Source of the DNA: Thioclava sp. JE_KL1
GTDB taxonomy: Bacteria > Pseudomonadota > Alphaproteobacteria > Rhodobacterales > Rhodobacteraceae
NCBI RefSeq assembly: GCF_009296265.1
Contig: NZ_WBJS01000006.1
Location: 248,001 to 312,000, forward strand
Length of the DNA stretch: 64,000 nucleotides
Direction of reading: 5' to 3'
How positions within the stretch are numbered: position 1 is the stretch's first letter; each line of letters starts with the position of its first letter. The position numbers and the translations under genes were made by a program. The notes below the pieces were generated by a model, which had not been told where the DNA came from, made no database searches, and was given only the letters and a program-made list of their open reading frames with translations. Below are positions 8,369 through 17,900 of this stretch, piece after piece.

Positions 8369-10186
8369 CTAAAGCGTGACCGTATCCCGCTCGAACACCG
8401 CGCCATAGTCCTCCCCATCCGGGCTGAAGGGTTCAATCCCTCTTTGCGCCAACTCGTGACGGAGGGCCTGCCAGTTTATACCATGTTCCACGGCGAGGTC
8501 GCGCAGAGTGATGAACCTGGCATAGAAGGCCTCAATGTCCTCGGTCGACAGGAAACGTTGTTTCGCTCCTGTTTTCGGATTTCGGCCTTCCGTTGACGGA
8601 ATGTGCCCCATGCGCACGAGCCGCCGTAGGTAGATGTCCTTGAGCCCGCACTGCTTTGCGAAAACCTGAATGCTGATCCCGGGCGTGGTCGGACGGTCGA
8701 GCAACCGTTCGACCTCATCGAGCGTCACCAGGATCGCAGCGAACCCGTCGCGGCTTACGTGTTTGCCAACTCGATGAAGTCTTCTCCCTTCGATAAGGCG
8801 AATGATGGTCCCAGGAGAAACCTTCAGGCGAATAGCCGCATCCGACAGGTGAGCCCAGCTCCGCGTCGGGACATAGACCGGTTCCGCCCCTTGCAGTAGG
8901 TCATCGATAAAACCGCGGGCTTCCCGGAGGTCCCAAAGCGGTTTGTGATCAGCACCTTCCAATGTCGGCGCGAAGTAGCCGTCCTTTCGCAAGGATCCAA
9001 AATGCGTGCGGGAAATCTGGAGTGCGTCTTGAAGATCCGCCGCGGAGAGAAGCGTCTCCAGGCGGCTGAGGACTGGTTCGGCGTCTTCGGGGGTGAACAA
9101 CTCCCAAGCATCCGACCGACCTTGCTCGAGTGGACGCACTACGCCCGCGGTGACGAGCAATTTTCGCAGCCGTCGACTATCGATTCCATACTCCCGCGAG
9201 GCGGTGAGCACCGAGTGGAGGTGGCGCGTCAGAACAGGTTCGCCCATCAGGTCATCCCCGGGGCCGAGCGGCCAGGTTTTGCGAATGTGATCGCGCAGCA
9301 GGGTCCGGAAAGGCGCGTAGTCCTCATTCGTCAGATCGAAGGTCAACCGGTCGTAAAGATCTCCGAATATCTTCTTCGGGCCATCGGTCGAGTCACCCAT
9401 CAGTCCCTGCAAACTGGAAAGAGCGGCGCGAATGCTACTCTCTCCGTCCTGCGCAAATCGAAAGCCGACCTGAAACACTTTCCAAGCGTCTTCCGGAGGG
9501 ACATTTGCCGATTTCAGGAACCGCACCGACCGGCATGCGCGCCCAAGAAGCTCGCAAAAATGCGCGGCGGGGTAGAATGGGAACTGATCCAGCCAGATGC
9601 CGGTGGATTGTCGAGCGAGCCTTTTGGCAATCCAGAGATCGAAGTCTGCGGGCGCTCTCGTCTGCAGATCAAGCTCACCCGAGATGATTGCGGGAGCGAT
9701 TTCCGCCATGCGGGCGGCAATGTCATAGCGATCGAGCTTCGCAGGTGCGCGCCAAAGTGGCGACAACGGTCGATGATGTTTCGCGCAGAGAGTTACGGGG
9801 CGAAATAGCCATTCGCCCCGGATGAATACCGCGCCTTCGGGTGATGCGGACCCGTTCTCCAAGTCTTCTCTCAGGCAGTCTGGACACCCTCGGACCGCGC
9901 TCTCTTTGATGGCTTTCGCGTGCATGACGTGACCGCAGAAGTAGTGGTTGCGGTTGCCGAGATATTTCGGGGACCAGGCCAATAGACGTTCTGCTTCGGT
10001 GTCGGTTAGTTCGGCGAGCGCAGTGATGTCCCTTGGGTCGCCATCGATAATCCGCGAGAAGGACAGCCCCATATCGGCCGCGAAATCTCGTGTGGGCACG
10101 CCATACCGTGCAGCCACACGCGAGAGATAGGAGAACGCTGGTTCACGTTCGCCATGCTGTGGAGCCAGTGAGAGACGGCGTGTCAT
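8369..10186 (-). CDS. tniQ: TniQ-family transposition target-selection protein
   Basis: 605 residues. The N-terminal domain has the TniQ zinc-binding residues: Cys84, the CPDC pair 101/104, and Cys134 with His137 in LCAKHHRP. TniQ/TnsD proteins recognise the target and recruit the ATPase TnsC in Tn7-like and Tn5053-like elements. The long C-terminal half contains several segments resembling helix-turn-helix units, suggesting sequence-specific DNA binding (TnsD-like). It is the second gene of a minus-strand pair (ATGA overlap with the 114-codon gene) and points away from tnsABC. Confidence 0.88.
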   Translation of the reverse strand: MTRRLSLAPQHGEREPAFSYLSRVAARYGVPTRDFAADMGLSFSRIIDGDPRDITALAELTDTEAERLLAWSPKYLGNRNHYFCGHVMHAKAIKESAVRGCPDCLREDLENGSASPEGAVFIRGEWLFRPVTLCAKHHRPLSPLWRAPAKLDRYDIAARMAEIAPAIISGELDLQTRAPADFDLWIAKRLARQSTGIWLDQFPFYPAAHFCELLGRACRSVRFLKSANVPPEDAWKVFQVGFRFAQDGESSIRAALSSLQGLMGDSTDGPKKIFGDLYDRLTFDLTNEDYAPFRTLLRDHIRKTWPLGPGDDLMGEPVLTRHLHSVLTASREYGIDSRRLRKLLVTAGVVRPLEQGRSDAWELFTPEDAEPVLSRLETLLSAADLQDALQISRTHFGSLRKDGYFAPTLEGADHKPLWDLREARGFIDDLLQGAEPVYVPTRSWAHLSDAAIRLKVSPGTIIRLIEGRRLHRVGKHVSRDGFAAILVTLDEVERLLDRPTTPGISIQVFAKQCGLKDIYLRRLVRMGHIPSTEGRNPKTGAKQRFLSTEDIEAFYARFITLRDLAVEHGINWQALRHELAQRGIEPFSPDGEDYGAVFERDTVTL

Positions 10187-10527
10187 CGCTTCAGATTTCG
10201 TAGGGCAAAAGAACTCATCATGTCCTTGTCACGGAGAACGACACACTCCGCAATGTTCTCCCGGTCTTTGTCTTTTGATCCGGCCGACGCGGTCGAGGGC
10301 TTGATGGTCCAATTCACGGGCGCGGAGAGGCTTCGACTGTTCCGGATTTCTATCTCGAGAGGCTCTCGACATCCGTAATCCACAACAATTTTTCGCACGA
10401 AATCAATTGGTTGACTCAGATTTGGCGTGATGCTCAAAGCATCATGTTTTTTCGGCTTCGGAATTTCATATGATTCGATCAGGCTAAGCTTGTTCGAGAT
10501 GGCTCGGAGACGGGCGACTGAGATCAA
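10183..10527 (-). CDS. Hypothetical protein coupled to tniQ
   Basis: A frame of 114 codons from TTG 10527 whose stop overlaps the tniQ start in ATGA, a strong sign of coupled translation. The protein is basic, lacks a signal or membrane segment, and matches no family I know. The start is uncertain: no good ribosome site, and a terminator-like hairpin ends only a few bases upstream. It may be an accessory subunit of the transposition apparatus, judged only from position. Confidence 0.5.
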   Translation of the reverse strand: MISVARLRAISNKLSLIESYEIPKPKKHDALSITPNLSQPIDFVRKIVVDYGCREPLEIEIRNSRSLSAPVNWTIKPSTASAGSKDKDRENIAECVVLRDKDMMSSFALRNLKR

Positions 10528-10531
10528 GAAG

Positions 10532-10561
10532 AAAAAACGCGCGCCCTGATCGGACGCGCGT
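10532..10561 (-). terminator. Intrinsic terminator or attenuator upstream of the tniQ pair
   Basis: Read on the minus strand, a 7-bp stem (ACGCGCG pairing with CGCGCGT, loop of 11) is followed at once by six T. It lies just before the 114-codon gene, so transcripts starting near tnsA would stop here unless they read through. Confidence 0.6.
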
Positions 10562-10697
10562 CGAAAGTTGGGACGACGAGCGTCCGGTTGTTACTTGCCA
10601 CGTTAGAGGCCGAAAACGGTCCCGGCAAGCCTGCTCCGAGCTCCCAAGTGAAACTGGATACTCCCCGAGGCGCCCGCTTCGGGGGCACGGAGAACGC

Positions 10698-11459
10698 ATG
10701 TCTGAATACGAAGACTATATCGCGGGAAGATACGGTGACTGGGAGCCTACCGAGGCCCCGACCAAGAAGCTTCCAGCGCTCGAAGTCGCCCCGACCCATG
10801 GTGTGCTTCCATTCGCCGGTTCCCGAAACCCGCTGACGCGTAGCAACACCGCGCGTCGGGTCGCGATGGCGTTTGCGACGCCTGCGACCGATGGTGTCCG
10901 GCGCGTCTATCACTTCGAGTCCGAAGGTGAATCCGCAGTGGCAATCGACGCTCTGTTGAATCCGGATATTTTCGGGCTCGAAGTGCAGCTCCCGCCGGTT
11001 ACGTATTTCAGCCGGACCGCGCGAAAGCAGAGAAGGCACTCATTCGATATGCGCGTTACGTTTCGCGACGGGTTCCGGCGCGCCTACTTTATTCGGCACG
11101 CCACGAGCCTGGCTCGTTTGGATACACAGGCCGAGATCGAGGACATCTTCTCGGCCGTGCCGACTGAGTTCGCCGATGACTGCGTGGTCGTTCGGACCGA
11201 CGACTATTCTCGCACCTATCGCGACAATCTGCGCCAGGTCTGGGCCGTCTGGAACAAGGAGGACGAAGAGGCCGACACCGAAGTCGAAAGGGCCGCCCGG
11301 CGTGGTGGCTATTGGCTGCTGAGAGATCTGATCGGACGGTGTCAGATCGAGCCCTCGCGATGCTTTGACGCTTCGCTGCGCCTAATTGGGCGGAAGGTCC
11401 TTCGCGCCGATTGGAATGCGCTGATAAACTACCATTCGCGGGTGGAACTGCGCGGGTGA
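10698..11459 (+). CDS. tnsA: TnsA-like endonuclease subunit of a Tn7-type transposase
   Basis: 253 residues, GGAG 8 bases before ATG. The middle matches the TnsA restriction-type nuclease fold: an acidic run FESEGES (73-79), then HSFDMRVTF with Asp117, then a strand ending FIRH (131-134). TnsA cuts the 5' ends of the element while TnsB cuts the 3' ends, allowing cut-and-paste movement. The lysine normally found in the last motif appears to be Arg133 here. The C-terminal helical domain would bind TnsC. Ends in GTGA overlapping tnsB. Confidence 0.75.
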   Translation: MSEYEDYIAGRYGDWEPTEAPTKKLPALEVAPTHGVLPFAGSRNPLTRSNTARRVAMAFATPATDGVRRVYHFESEGESAVAIDALLNPDIFGLEVQLPPVTYFSRTARKQRRHSFDMRVTFRDGFRRAYFIRHATSLARLDTQAEIEDIFSAVPTEFADDCVVVRTDDYSRTYRDNLRQVWAVWNKEDEEADTEVERAARRGGYWLLRDLIGRCQIEPSRCFDASLRLIGRKVLRADWNALINYHSRVELRG

Positions 11460-13615
11460 CGCAAAAGCCGCTCTATAACATCCCCAAAGGATCCGAGCTC
11501 GTCATGGACGGGCGTTGCTGGCGCGTCGATCGGCGCGACGACTGCATGTTTGATCTTTCGGATGTGCAAGACGGCGAATGCATTACTCCTTCGGTCGAGC
11601 ATGTCGAGCGCGCGATCCGAGACCGATCCTGCGACGTCACATTGCCAGCCGTGGCGGCGAAGAACCGTGAGCTGCTCGAATATACGGGCGGCTTTGAGCG
11701 TATCGAGCAACTTTCGGAACAGGCGCAGCGAGATGTTCAACCGAGATTGGCGGGGATGTTGGCTATGGAGCGTCTCGAGGCCGAGGGGTTCAAGCTGACG
11801 CAACGCGGGCTCAATACAGACGGCATGCTCCGGAGACGCCTCATTGCGCGCGCTCGAGAAATTTCGATGGAGCCGAGCCTCGCCCCCAAGGCGCGCGGAG
11901 GAAAGGTCTTCAATAGTTTCGTATGGCCGCAGGGGCGGACGCTCATGCGCTACTACAAACTGTTCCAGCGCTTCGACCGAAACCCCGTCGTGCTGGCTGA
12001 TCGTGATCATTTGAAAGGAAGGCGCGAACCTCGACTTTCAGCGCATCAGGAACGCTTCATTGAATACGTTCTCAATCGTTGGAATAGCAAGTTGCAGCCG
12101 CAACTTGCGCCTCTCGTTTCGGGTGCGCGGGAGCTATTCGACGTCCCGCCTGAGGAACACGCGCGCGGCTTCCGCTTCCCGTCGATCACGACAATCCGGA
12201 CCCGGCTCAAAGCAATCTCTGAAGTCGTGAAAACCATCGGTCGCGAGGGCGTGCGTCATGCAACGAACCTACTGGGCGCAGGCTCGACCTCCATTCGCGC
12301 TCTGAAGTTTGGCATGATGCTGGAGACAGACCAAGTCTATCTCTCGCTTTTCTCGAAACCAGACGGCTCGGTGGCCGGGAAGGTGATCGACCCAAGTTCC
12401 GCATCGGATGAACTCGAAGAAAACGAAATTTGTCGACTTTGGCTGCATGTCATCATGGACGTCGCGACGCGAGAGGTGCTCGGATGGATCCTTTCGGAGA
12501 CCGCAGATGCAGATCACAGCGCGGCGCTGCTGCGCATGGCAACCCGCGACAAGACCCGGGAAAAAATCCGTTATGGGTGTAAACATGACCCTGCGCCGCC
12601 GGTCGGCCTCGGTGTCGTTTCTTCGGATAACGGTAGCGCTATTCGGAATGCTAGCACCTTCGCGGCTCTCCTTGGGATCGGGGCAACGCCCATGCTTGGC
12701 CGAACCTATCATAGCTCCGATAAACCTTTCGCTGAGAGCTTTTTCGGCCCACTTCAGTTTCAGGTCCTCAATTTTTATGCCGGATATACGGGCAGTAGAC
12801 CGGGTGAGTTGAAGGAGGTCGATCCGAAGGGATCGGCAAGCTTGACGCATGACGAGCTTTACGGGGCGATTACGCGGTATTTCGTCGATGAGTATCCGTT
12901 CCATTCTCACCGTGGGACCGGGATGTTTGGTGCGACTGTCCGACAAAAGAGCGAGGAAGCGATACGGCTCTATGGAAAGATCGATCCGCCATCTCAGCGA
13001 GACAGGTGCCTGCACCTTGGCGTGAAGCGCGAGGCGACCACGACATCGGAAGGTGTGAGAGTTTTCGGCTTGCCCTTTAACTCCCCGGCGCTACTGCGGT
13101 TCGCGGATGGGCAGGCGAAGAAGGTTCTTGTTCATCTCGACCCCGATGACCTGCGCCGCGTTTTCATTGTCGCTGAAGGTGAGAAAAAGGTGATCGAAGC
13201 GCATTTGAGTATGACGGTTTTCAATGACCTGACGCTCGAAGAAGCCATTGAAGTGAGGGAAGCGGCGACCCGCTCCAACCCGATGCAGAGCGCGCTTCAC
13301 GAAGGGCATTTGCGTGAGGCGATTGCCGATCGCGCGCGACGATCCGGTTTCTTCCCGGATTCGCGCGATCCTTCAAACTATCAGACAATCGCCAAGCTTG
13401 AAAAACGCGCTGCGCGGTGCCTCAAGATATCGACAGCATCGAGCGCTCCCATGAAGCACCTGGTGGCACCCGGCGAGCTCATGGAGCGGCGCGAAGAGGG
13501 CAAAACTCGTCTTTCTCGCCCGAGTGATCAGCAGCGCGATCAGAGAACACAAGAACCTGCAGAGACAGGCATGAACCGAACCGTCCTACCGCCAAGCAAG
13601 GAAACCAAGTTTTGA
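11456..13615 (+). CDS. tnsB: TnsB-like DDE transposase
   Basis: 719 residues from GTG 11456 (GTGA overlap with tnsA). The RNase H-fold catalytic triad is visible: Asp292 in LETDQVY, Asp391 in SSDNGSA and Glu427 in PFAESFF, with the 35-residue spacing typical of retroviral-type integrases. N-terminal helix-turn-helix domains (about 80-260) would bind the element ends. After the catalytic core comes the beta-barrel domain, and the Lys/Arg/Pro-rich tail should contact TnsC. The tail overlaps tnsC by 4 bases. Confidence 0.93.
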   Translation: MTQKPLYNIPKGSELVMDGRCWRVDRRDDCMFDLSDVQDGECITPSVEHVERAIRDRSCDVTLPAVAAKNRELLEYTGGFERIEQLSEQAQRDVQPRLAGMLAMERLEAEGFKLTQRGLNTDGMLRRRLIARAREISMEPSLAPKARGGKVFNSFVWPQGRTLMRYYKLFQRFDRNPVVLADRDHLKGRREPRLSAHQERFIEYVLNRWNSKLQPQLAPLVSGARELFDVPPEEHARGFRFPSITTIRTRLKAISEVVKTIGREGVRHATNLLGAGSTSIRALKFGMMLETDQVYLSLFSKPDGSVAGKVIDPSSASDELEENEICRLWLHVIMDVATREVLGWILSETADADHSAALLRMATRDKTREKIRYGCKHDPAPPVGLGVVSSDNGSAIRNASTFAALLGIGATPMLGRTYHSSDKPFAESFFGPLQFQVLNFYAGYTGSRPGELKEVDPKGSASLTHDELYGAITRYFVDEYPFHSHRGTGMFGATVRQKSEEAIRLYGKIDPPSQRDRCLHLGVKREATTTSEGVRVFGLPFNSPALLRFADGQAKKVLVHLDPDDLRRVFIVAEGEKKVIEAHLSMTVFNDLTLEEAIEVREAATRSNPMQSALHEGHLREAIADRARRSGFFPDSRDPSNYQTIAKLEKRAARCLKISTASSAPMKHLVAPGELMERREEGKTRLSRPSDQQRDQRTQEPAETGMNRTVLPPSKETKF

Positions 13616-14598
13616 ACGAATTCGTCATCCCCGAAATCGTCGCCCTGAGTGGTGGCCTTGCAGCGCGCCATTATCCGTTGGACCGTGCTCGCGTCCTCCA
13701 AAACAGCTTCTCCCAGCTTCTGAGCCGCCACCTCGGCGGATTGCAAAGCGGAGCTCGTTTCGAGACCGGGGCGCTTCTCGTCACCGGGCCGTCCGGTGCC
13801 GGAAAGAGTAAGGAAATTGGCGACTTGCTGGGGCGCTTCAATGCCAGCGATACGCGCTTGCCGTCCGGTGCGATGGCATCCTTCGCCGACTGTGTGTTGA
13901 GTTCGAAGGAAGGATGGAAAGACCTTGGCAAGAATACCTTGCGCGATCTTGGATATCCTATCCACGACAAGGCACGCCGCACTCAAACTGAAATCTGGAA
14001 CCTCGTCGTCGATCAGGCGAAAAGGAAAGGGTGCATCGGCATCCATTACGATGAAGCTCAGCATATCATGCGGGGTAGGGGGCAGGGAGAGCTTCTCGCT
14101 ATTCTGGACGCGTTCAAGGCGTTGATGAAGTCCCATGATTGGCCCTTGATGCTGATCCTGTCAGGTGTTCCTGAACTCGCGGATTACGTTCGTCAGGAGC
14201 CACAGCTGTTTCGCCTGACCACCCGCGTCCGGTTCGAGGACATTGACCTGACAGAACGCGAGGACGGCTCATTGGGCGACTACCTCACCCTGAACACGAT
14301 CCTCGGAAGCTACGCCGATAAAGAAGCTATCGAGGTGCCTGATGAACTGCGGGACATTGAGTTCCTTCACCGCCTAGCCACGGCTGCAGCATTTCGCTGG
14401 GGATTGGTTTTTGAAATTGTGCTCGCTGCCCTTCAAGTCGCTATCGGTCGTGGGGCTCGCGAGTTGACGCGGCAGGATTTCGATAAGGCTTGGGCAGACA
14501 AGACCGGCATCGCGGAAATCGCCTCACCCTTCTCGAGCCCGAATTACAGAAGCATCTACCGTCGGGATCGCCCCTTCGAAGAGGCTTACCTCGACTGA
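13612..14598 (+). CDS. tnsC: TnsC-like AAA+ ATPase transposition regulator
   Basis: 328 residues from TTG 13612, which overlaps the tnsB stop in TTGA; AAGGA lies about 9 bases upstream. Walker A is GPSGAGKS (59-66), Walker B ends in HYDEAQ (Asp147-Glu148), and a sensor-type LILSGVPEL follows. TnsC forms filaments on DNA and links the TniQ-marked target to TnsAB. It is followed by a strong terminator. Confidence 0.9.
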   Translation: MNEFVIPEIVALSGGLAARHYPLDRARVLQNSFSQLLSRHLGGLQSGARFETGALLVTGPSGAGKSKEIGDLLGRFNASDTRLPSGAMASFADCVLSSKEGWKDLGKNTLRDLGYPIHDKARRTQTEIWNLVVDQAKRKGCIGIHYDEAQHIMRGRGQGELLAILDAFKALMKSHDWPLMLILSGVPELADYVRQEPQLFRLTTRVRFEDIDLTEREDGSLGDYLTLNTILGSYADKEAIEVPDELRDIEFLHRLATAAAFRWGLVFEIVLAALQVAIGRGARELTRQDFDKAWADKTGIAEIASPFSSPNYRSIYRRDRPFEEAYLD

Positions 14599-14626
14599 CA
14601 CTCACCACCACTTCGTCTCACATGAC

Positions 14627-14653
14627 CCCGCGCCTCGGCGCGGGTTTTCTTTT
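14627..14653 (+). terminator. Intrinsic terminator of tnsABC
   Basis: An 8-bp GC stem (CCCGCGCC with GGCGCGGG) is followed by TTTTCTTTT, 28 bases after the tnsC stop. Confidence 0.85.
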
Positions 14654-14764
14654 GTTCAGACCTTCTCCAAAAGGCCCGATCGAATGTCGGGCTCCCCGCG
14701 CAGCTTTATGGTTTTCTGCGCATGGATATGGTTTCCGGTGAAGCTTGCTTTATTCGTAAGTATT

Positions 14765-14770
14765 TATAAT
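14765..14770 (+). promoter_or_regulatory. Perfect -10 box ahead of the candidate RNA
   Basis: TATAAT in an AT-rich patch unlike the surrounding GC-rich DNA. No good -35 hexamer at standard spacing; TTGCTT lies 14 bases upstream. Confidence 0.45.
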
Positions 14771-14776
14771 TAAATG

Positions 14777-14984
14777 GAAAACTGTCGCCTTCGAATCGGC
14801 GGGGTGAATTCTTGGGCACTCTTTTGGTTTCTCTGGCTTGAAGCAGCCAGAAAAAGCAAATGAGTGCGCAGGCGAAAGCATAAGCCTGCGCATGGACCGC
14901 CCAAGCTGGTCTATCGTTGATCTCAGGGCGTCAGGCTGAAACAGGAACGGGGCGAGGATGCATATCCTCGCCCCGTTTGTTTTT
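14777..14984 (+). ncRNA. Candidate structured small RNA, unknown family
   Basis: A gene-free stretch with nested pairing. An outer helix joins 14811-14817 (CTTGGGC) to 14899-14905 (GCCCAAG). Inside it lie hairpin 14832-14838/14845-14851 (TCTGGCT/AGCCAGA) and hairpin 14865-14873/14884-14892 (TGCGCAGGC/GCCTGCGCA, loop beginning GAAA), together a three-way junction. A small CGCC/GGCG hairpin precedes it and a strong terminator ends it. It is not tRNA; it lacks the SRP RNA core motif and integron attC core sites. Only antisense genes follow, so a riboswitch for a downstream gene is unlikely. The element right end may also lie here. Confidence 0.5.
14948..14984 (+). terminator. Strong intrinsic terminator (plus orientation)
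   Basis: A perfect 12-bp stem (14948-14959 with 14964-14975) with GCAT loop is followed on the plus strand by TTTGTTTTT. On the minus strand the T-run is weak, so it fits a plus-strand transcript best, although it may also stop the autotransporter mRNA. Confidence 0.8.
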
Positions 14985-14999
14985 CGCGTGTCTCGCGCG

Positions 15000-17900
15000 T
15001 CAGAACTGCTTGGACAGTCTCAGCGAGATGCTGTTGCTGTGGCTGTTCGACCCCGAGGTGTTGCGCAGGTCGATGCTGAGCTGCGTGCCCCCCTCGAAGG
15101 CGATATTCGTGCCCAGCCCGATCGTCAGCAGGTCCTGATCGGATTGCGGCAGGTTCAGCACATATTGCGAGCCGTTCACCAGATCCGCGTAGCTCATCCC
15201 CGCGGCGATATCGCGGTTCATCACCCGGCTATATTCCAGCCGGAAGTTCGGCGAGACCGTCCCGAAGCTCGTTTTTCGGGTGAAGCCACCGCGCAGGCCA
15301 AAGTCGAACTGGGTCGAGCCGAAGCTTTGACGTTCGACGCTCAGCGCATCGGCCGGGTCCGCAGTGCGCTCGGTAAAGGCATTCAGATGCCCCGAGATCA
15401 CCTGCATCCCCGCATAAGGCGAGAGCATCCAGTTATCCTGCCGAAACTCCATCCCGGTGCGGACCTGTGCGAAGACTTGAGAGCCATCGCGCGAACCATA
15501 GGCCATATCCGGCCCGCCCGAGATCGCGCGGCGACTGTCGAAGCCCAGCGTGCCATAGCCCGCCAGCACATCGACAAAGCCGCGTTCGCCGGTGCGGAAG
15601 GTCCCGTAGACCACCGCGTTCACGCTATGCCCGCTGGTCTTCGAACCATCGCTGCCGATATCCGAGCGCCCGTTGCCATAGCCGAGCCCGAGCCCGAGGA
15701 TCGCGTCCGCGCTGGGTTGGTAGTCGAGACCCGCGGACAGCCCGTTGCTATGGAGGTCGATCGCGCCGTCCTTCGTCAGGTTCAGCGTGCCCGCCGTCCA
15801 GATCGCGGTTTGCGGGCCGAACAGGTTCTCGGAGGTGCCGCTGGTCGAGACGGATGGGGTCGGCGCAGCAGCCGCGCCACGCGTAGCCTCTCGGCTCGGC
15901 GCGGGCGTGCCGCCCGTCTGGTTCTCGAACGGATCGACCGGGTCGGCAAAACCGCGCGCGCGGGTCACGCTGGGAATGCCGAGACGCGCGCCGAAACTGT
16001 CGCGCAGGCCATTGCCGTCGCGCAGCGCTTCGAGATGCGAGGAGAAGTTCCCGATCTGCGTGCGGGCGAACTGCATCGCCATCGTGTTCTGCGCGGTCAC
16101 GATCCCGATCACATCCGGATCCTGTGTCGGATCGGGGGCCACCTCGACCAGAACCGTCAGCGTGGCGCTGCCCGGCGCGTAGCTCGCATTGCCGGCGGTC
16201 GTGCCGGTGATCTGACAGCTACCTGCCGCGACCGGCGTGACCACAGCCCCGCTGAGCGTGCAGACCGACGGCGTCGCGTTGCTCAGCGTCACGGTCAGGC
16301 CGGAGCTTGCCGTCGCGGTGGCTGCGAAAGGCGCACTGCCGATCCGCACCGGAGAGCTGACCGGCGCGAAGGTGATCGTATCGGTCTGGCGCGCCACGGT
16401 GGCGGTGATCGTGTAGCTCTGCGTCGCGATCCCATCGGCTGCGGTGGCTGCCACGGTGATCGTGTTCGCGCCCGTCGCCAGAGAGATTGGCGCCGAGGCG
16501 CTGCCCGAACTGGTCGCATTGCCGTTCACGGTGAGGCTCGCGCCGCTATCCGTGGCCGTCGGCGTGACGGTGATCGAGCCCGTGCCATAGGGCAGGTCCA
16601 CCGAATAGCCGCTCGTGCCCGAACTGAACAAGGGGCTCAACGTGCCCTGGCTCACGCTCAGCGCCGATAGCGTCGCGACATTTGACAGATAGGCGAACTG
16701 ATCCGCGCTGGTGGCAGCCGAGGTGCCGCCCGGCGCGGTCACGCTTACATGCACCGTGCCCGTGCCCGAAGGCGCGGTCGCGGTGATCTGGCTGTCGGAA
16801 TCGACGGTGAAGCCACTCGCGGGTGTCCCCCCGAAGCTGACCGCCGTCGCGCCGGTGAAATCGCTCCCCGTCAGCGTGACGGAGGTGCCGCCGCTGGCCG
16901 ACCCCTGTGCCGGGCTGATCGCGGTGATCGTGGGGGCGGCGCGCTGGATCGCGATGGTGATCGTTGCGCTTTGGAAGCTCGCATTCGGCGTGCTGGAATC
17001 ATGGCCGCTTACGGTGAAGCTGTAGCTGCCATTGGCGCTGGGCGTGCCGCTGAGCGTGCCGGTGGCTGAGAGCGACAGCCCCGATGGGAACGAGCCGGTC
17101 TTCGCGGTCGTGTCGAACGTGTAGGGCCCGGTGCCGCCCGAGACGCTCAGCGTGGCCGAGTAGCTCGTGCCGACCTGCCCATCCGACAGCGCGCCCGAGG
17201 TCACGGTGAAGGTGGGCGCCGAGACGGTGATCGTGACCGTCGCAGGGGCGGATGTGCCCGTCGCGTTCGTGCCGGTATAGGTGAAGCTGTCCGCGCCGTG
17301 ATAGCCCGCCGTGGGCGTATAGCTGATCGTGGTGCCGCTCACCTTGGTCGAGCCGTGGCTGGGCCCGGAGGCGACCGTGACCGATGTCGCCGCGCCGCCG
17401 GAGAAATTCAGCGGCACTGCGTTGTCGGTCGAGCCATATCCTGCGGTGAGGCTCACGGCATTCGCGGTCGGCGCCGCCAGCGGCGAGACGCTGTTCGACG
17501 CGGCCGAGGCCGGGCCGGTGCCCGCAGAGTTGGTCGCGGTGACGGTGAAGCTGTAGCTGCTGCCGTTCGTGAGGCCGTTAACCGTGATCGGCGAACTGGT
17601 CCCGGTTCCGGTGAACCCACCCGGTGCGGAGGTCACGGTGTATCCGGTGATCGTCGCGCCGCCATCGGAGGCGGGCGGGGTGAAGCTGATCTCGGCCTGT
17701 CCATCTCCCGCCGTCGCGGTGCCGATCGTCGGCGCGCCCGGTACGACCGCGTTCACGGCGAAACTCTGCGAGACGGTCGGCGCGGGATTATAGGTGCTGT
17801 CGCCCGCCTGATCGGCATCGATCGAGCAGGTGCCGGTCGAGACAAAAGTTAGCGCGCCACCTGCGGTGATCGTGCAGACCCCGGTTGTGGTCGACGAGAA

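Noticed and set aside
8369-14598. CRISPR-associated transposon
   Set aside because: Tn7-like genes are present, but no cas gene or repeat array was seen in the window.
14811-14905. Integron attC site or SRP RNA in the structured stretch
   Set aside because: The outer arms lack the GTTRRRY/RYYYAAC core sites, and the conserved SRP RNA tetraloop motif is missing.
14958-16670. Open plus-strand frame of 570 codons opposite the autotransporter barrel
   Set aside because: Antisense to well-supported beta-barrel codons; also begins inside a terminator hairpin.
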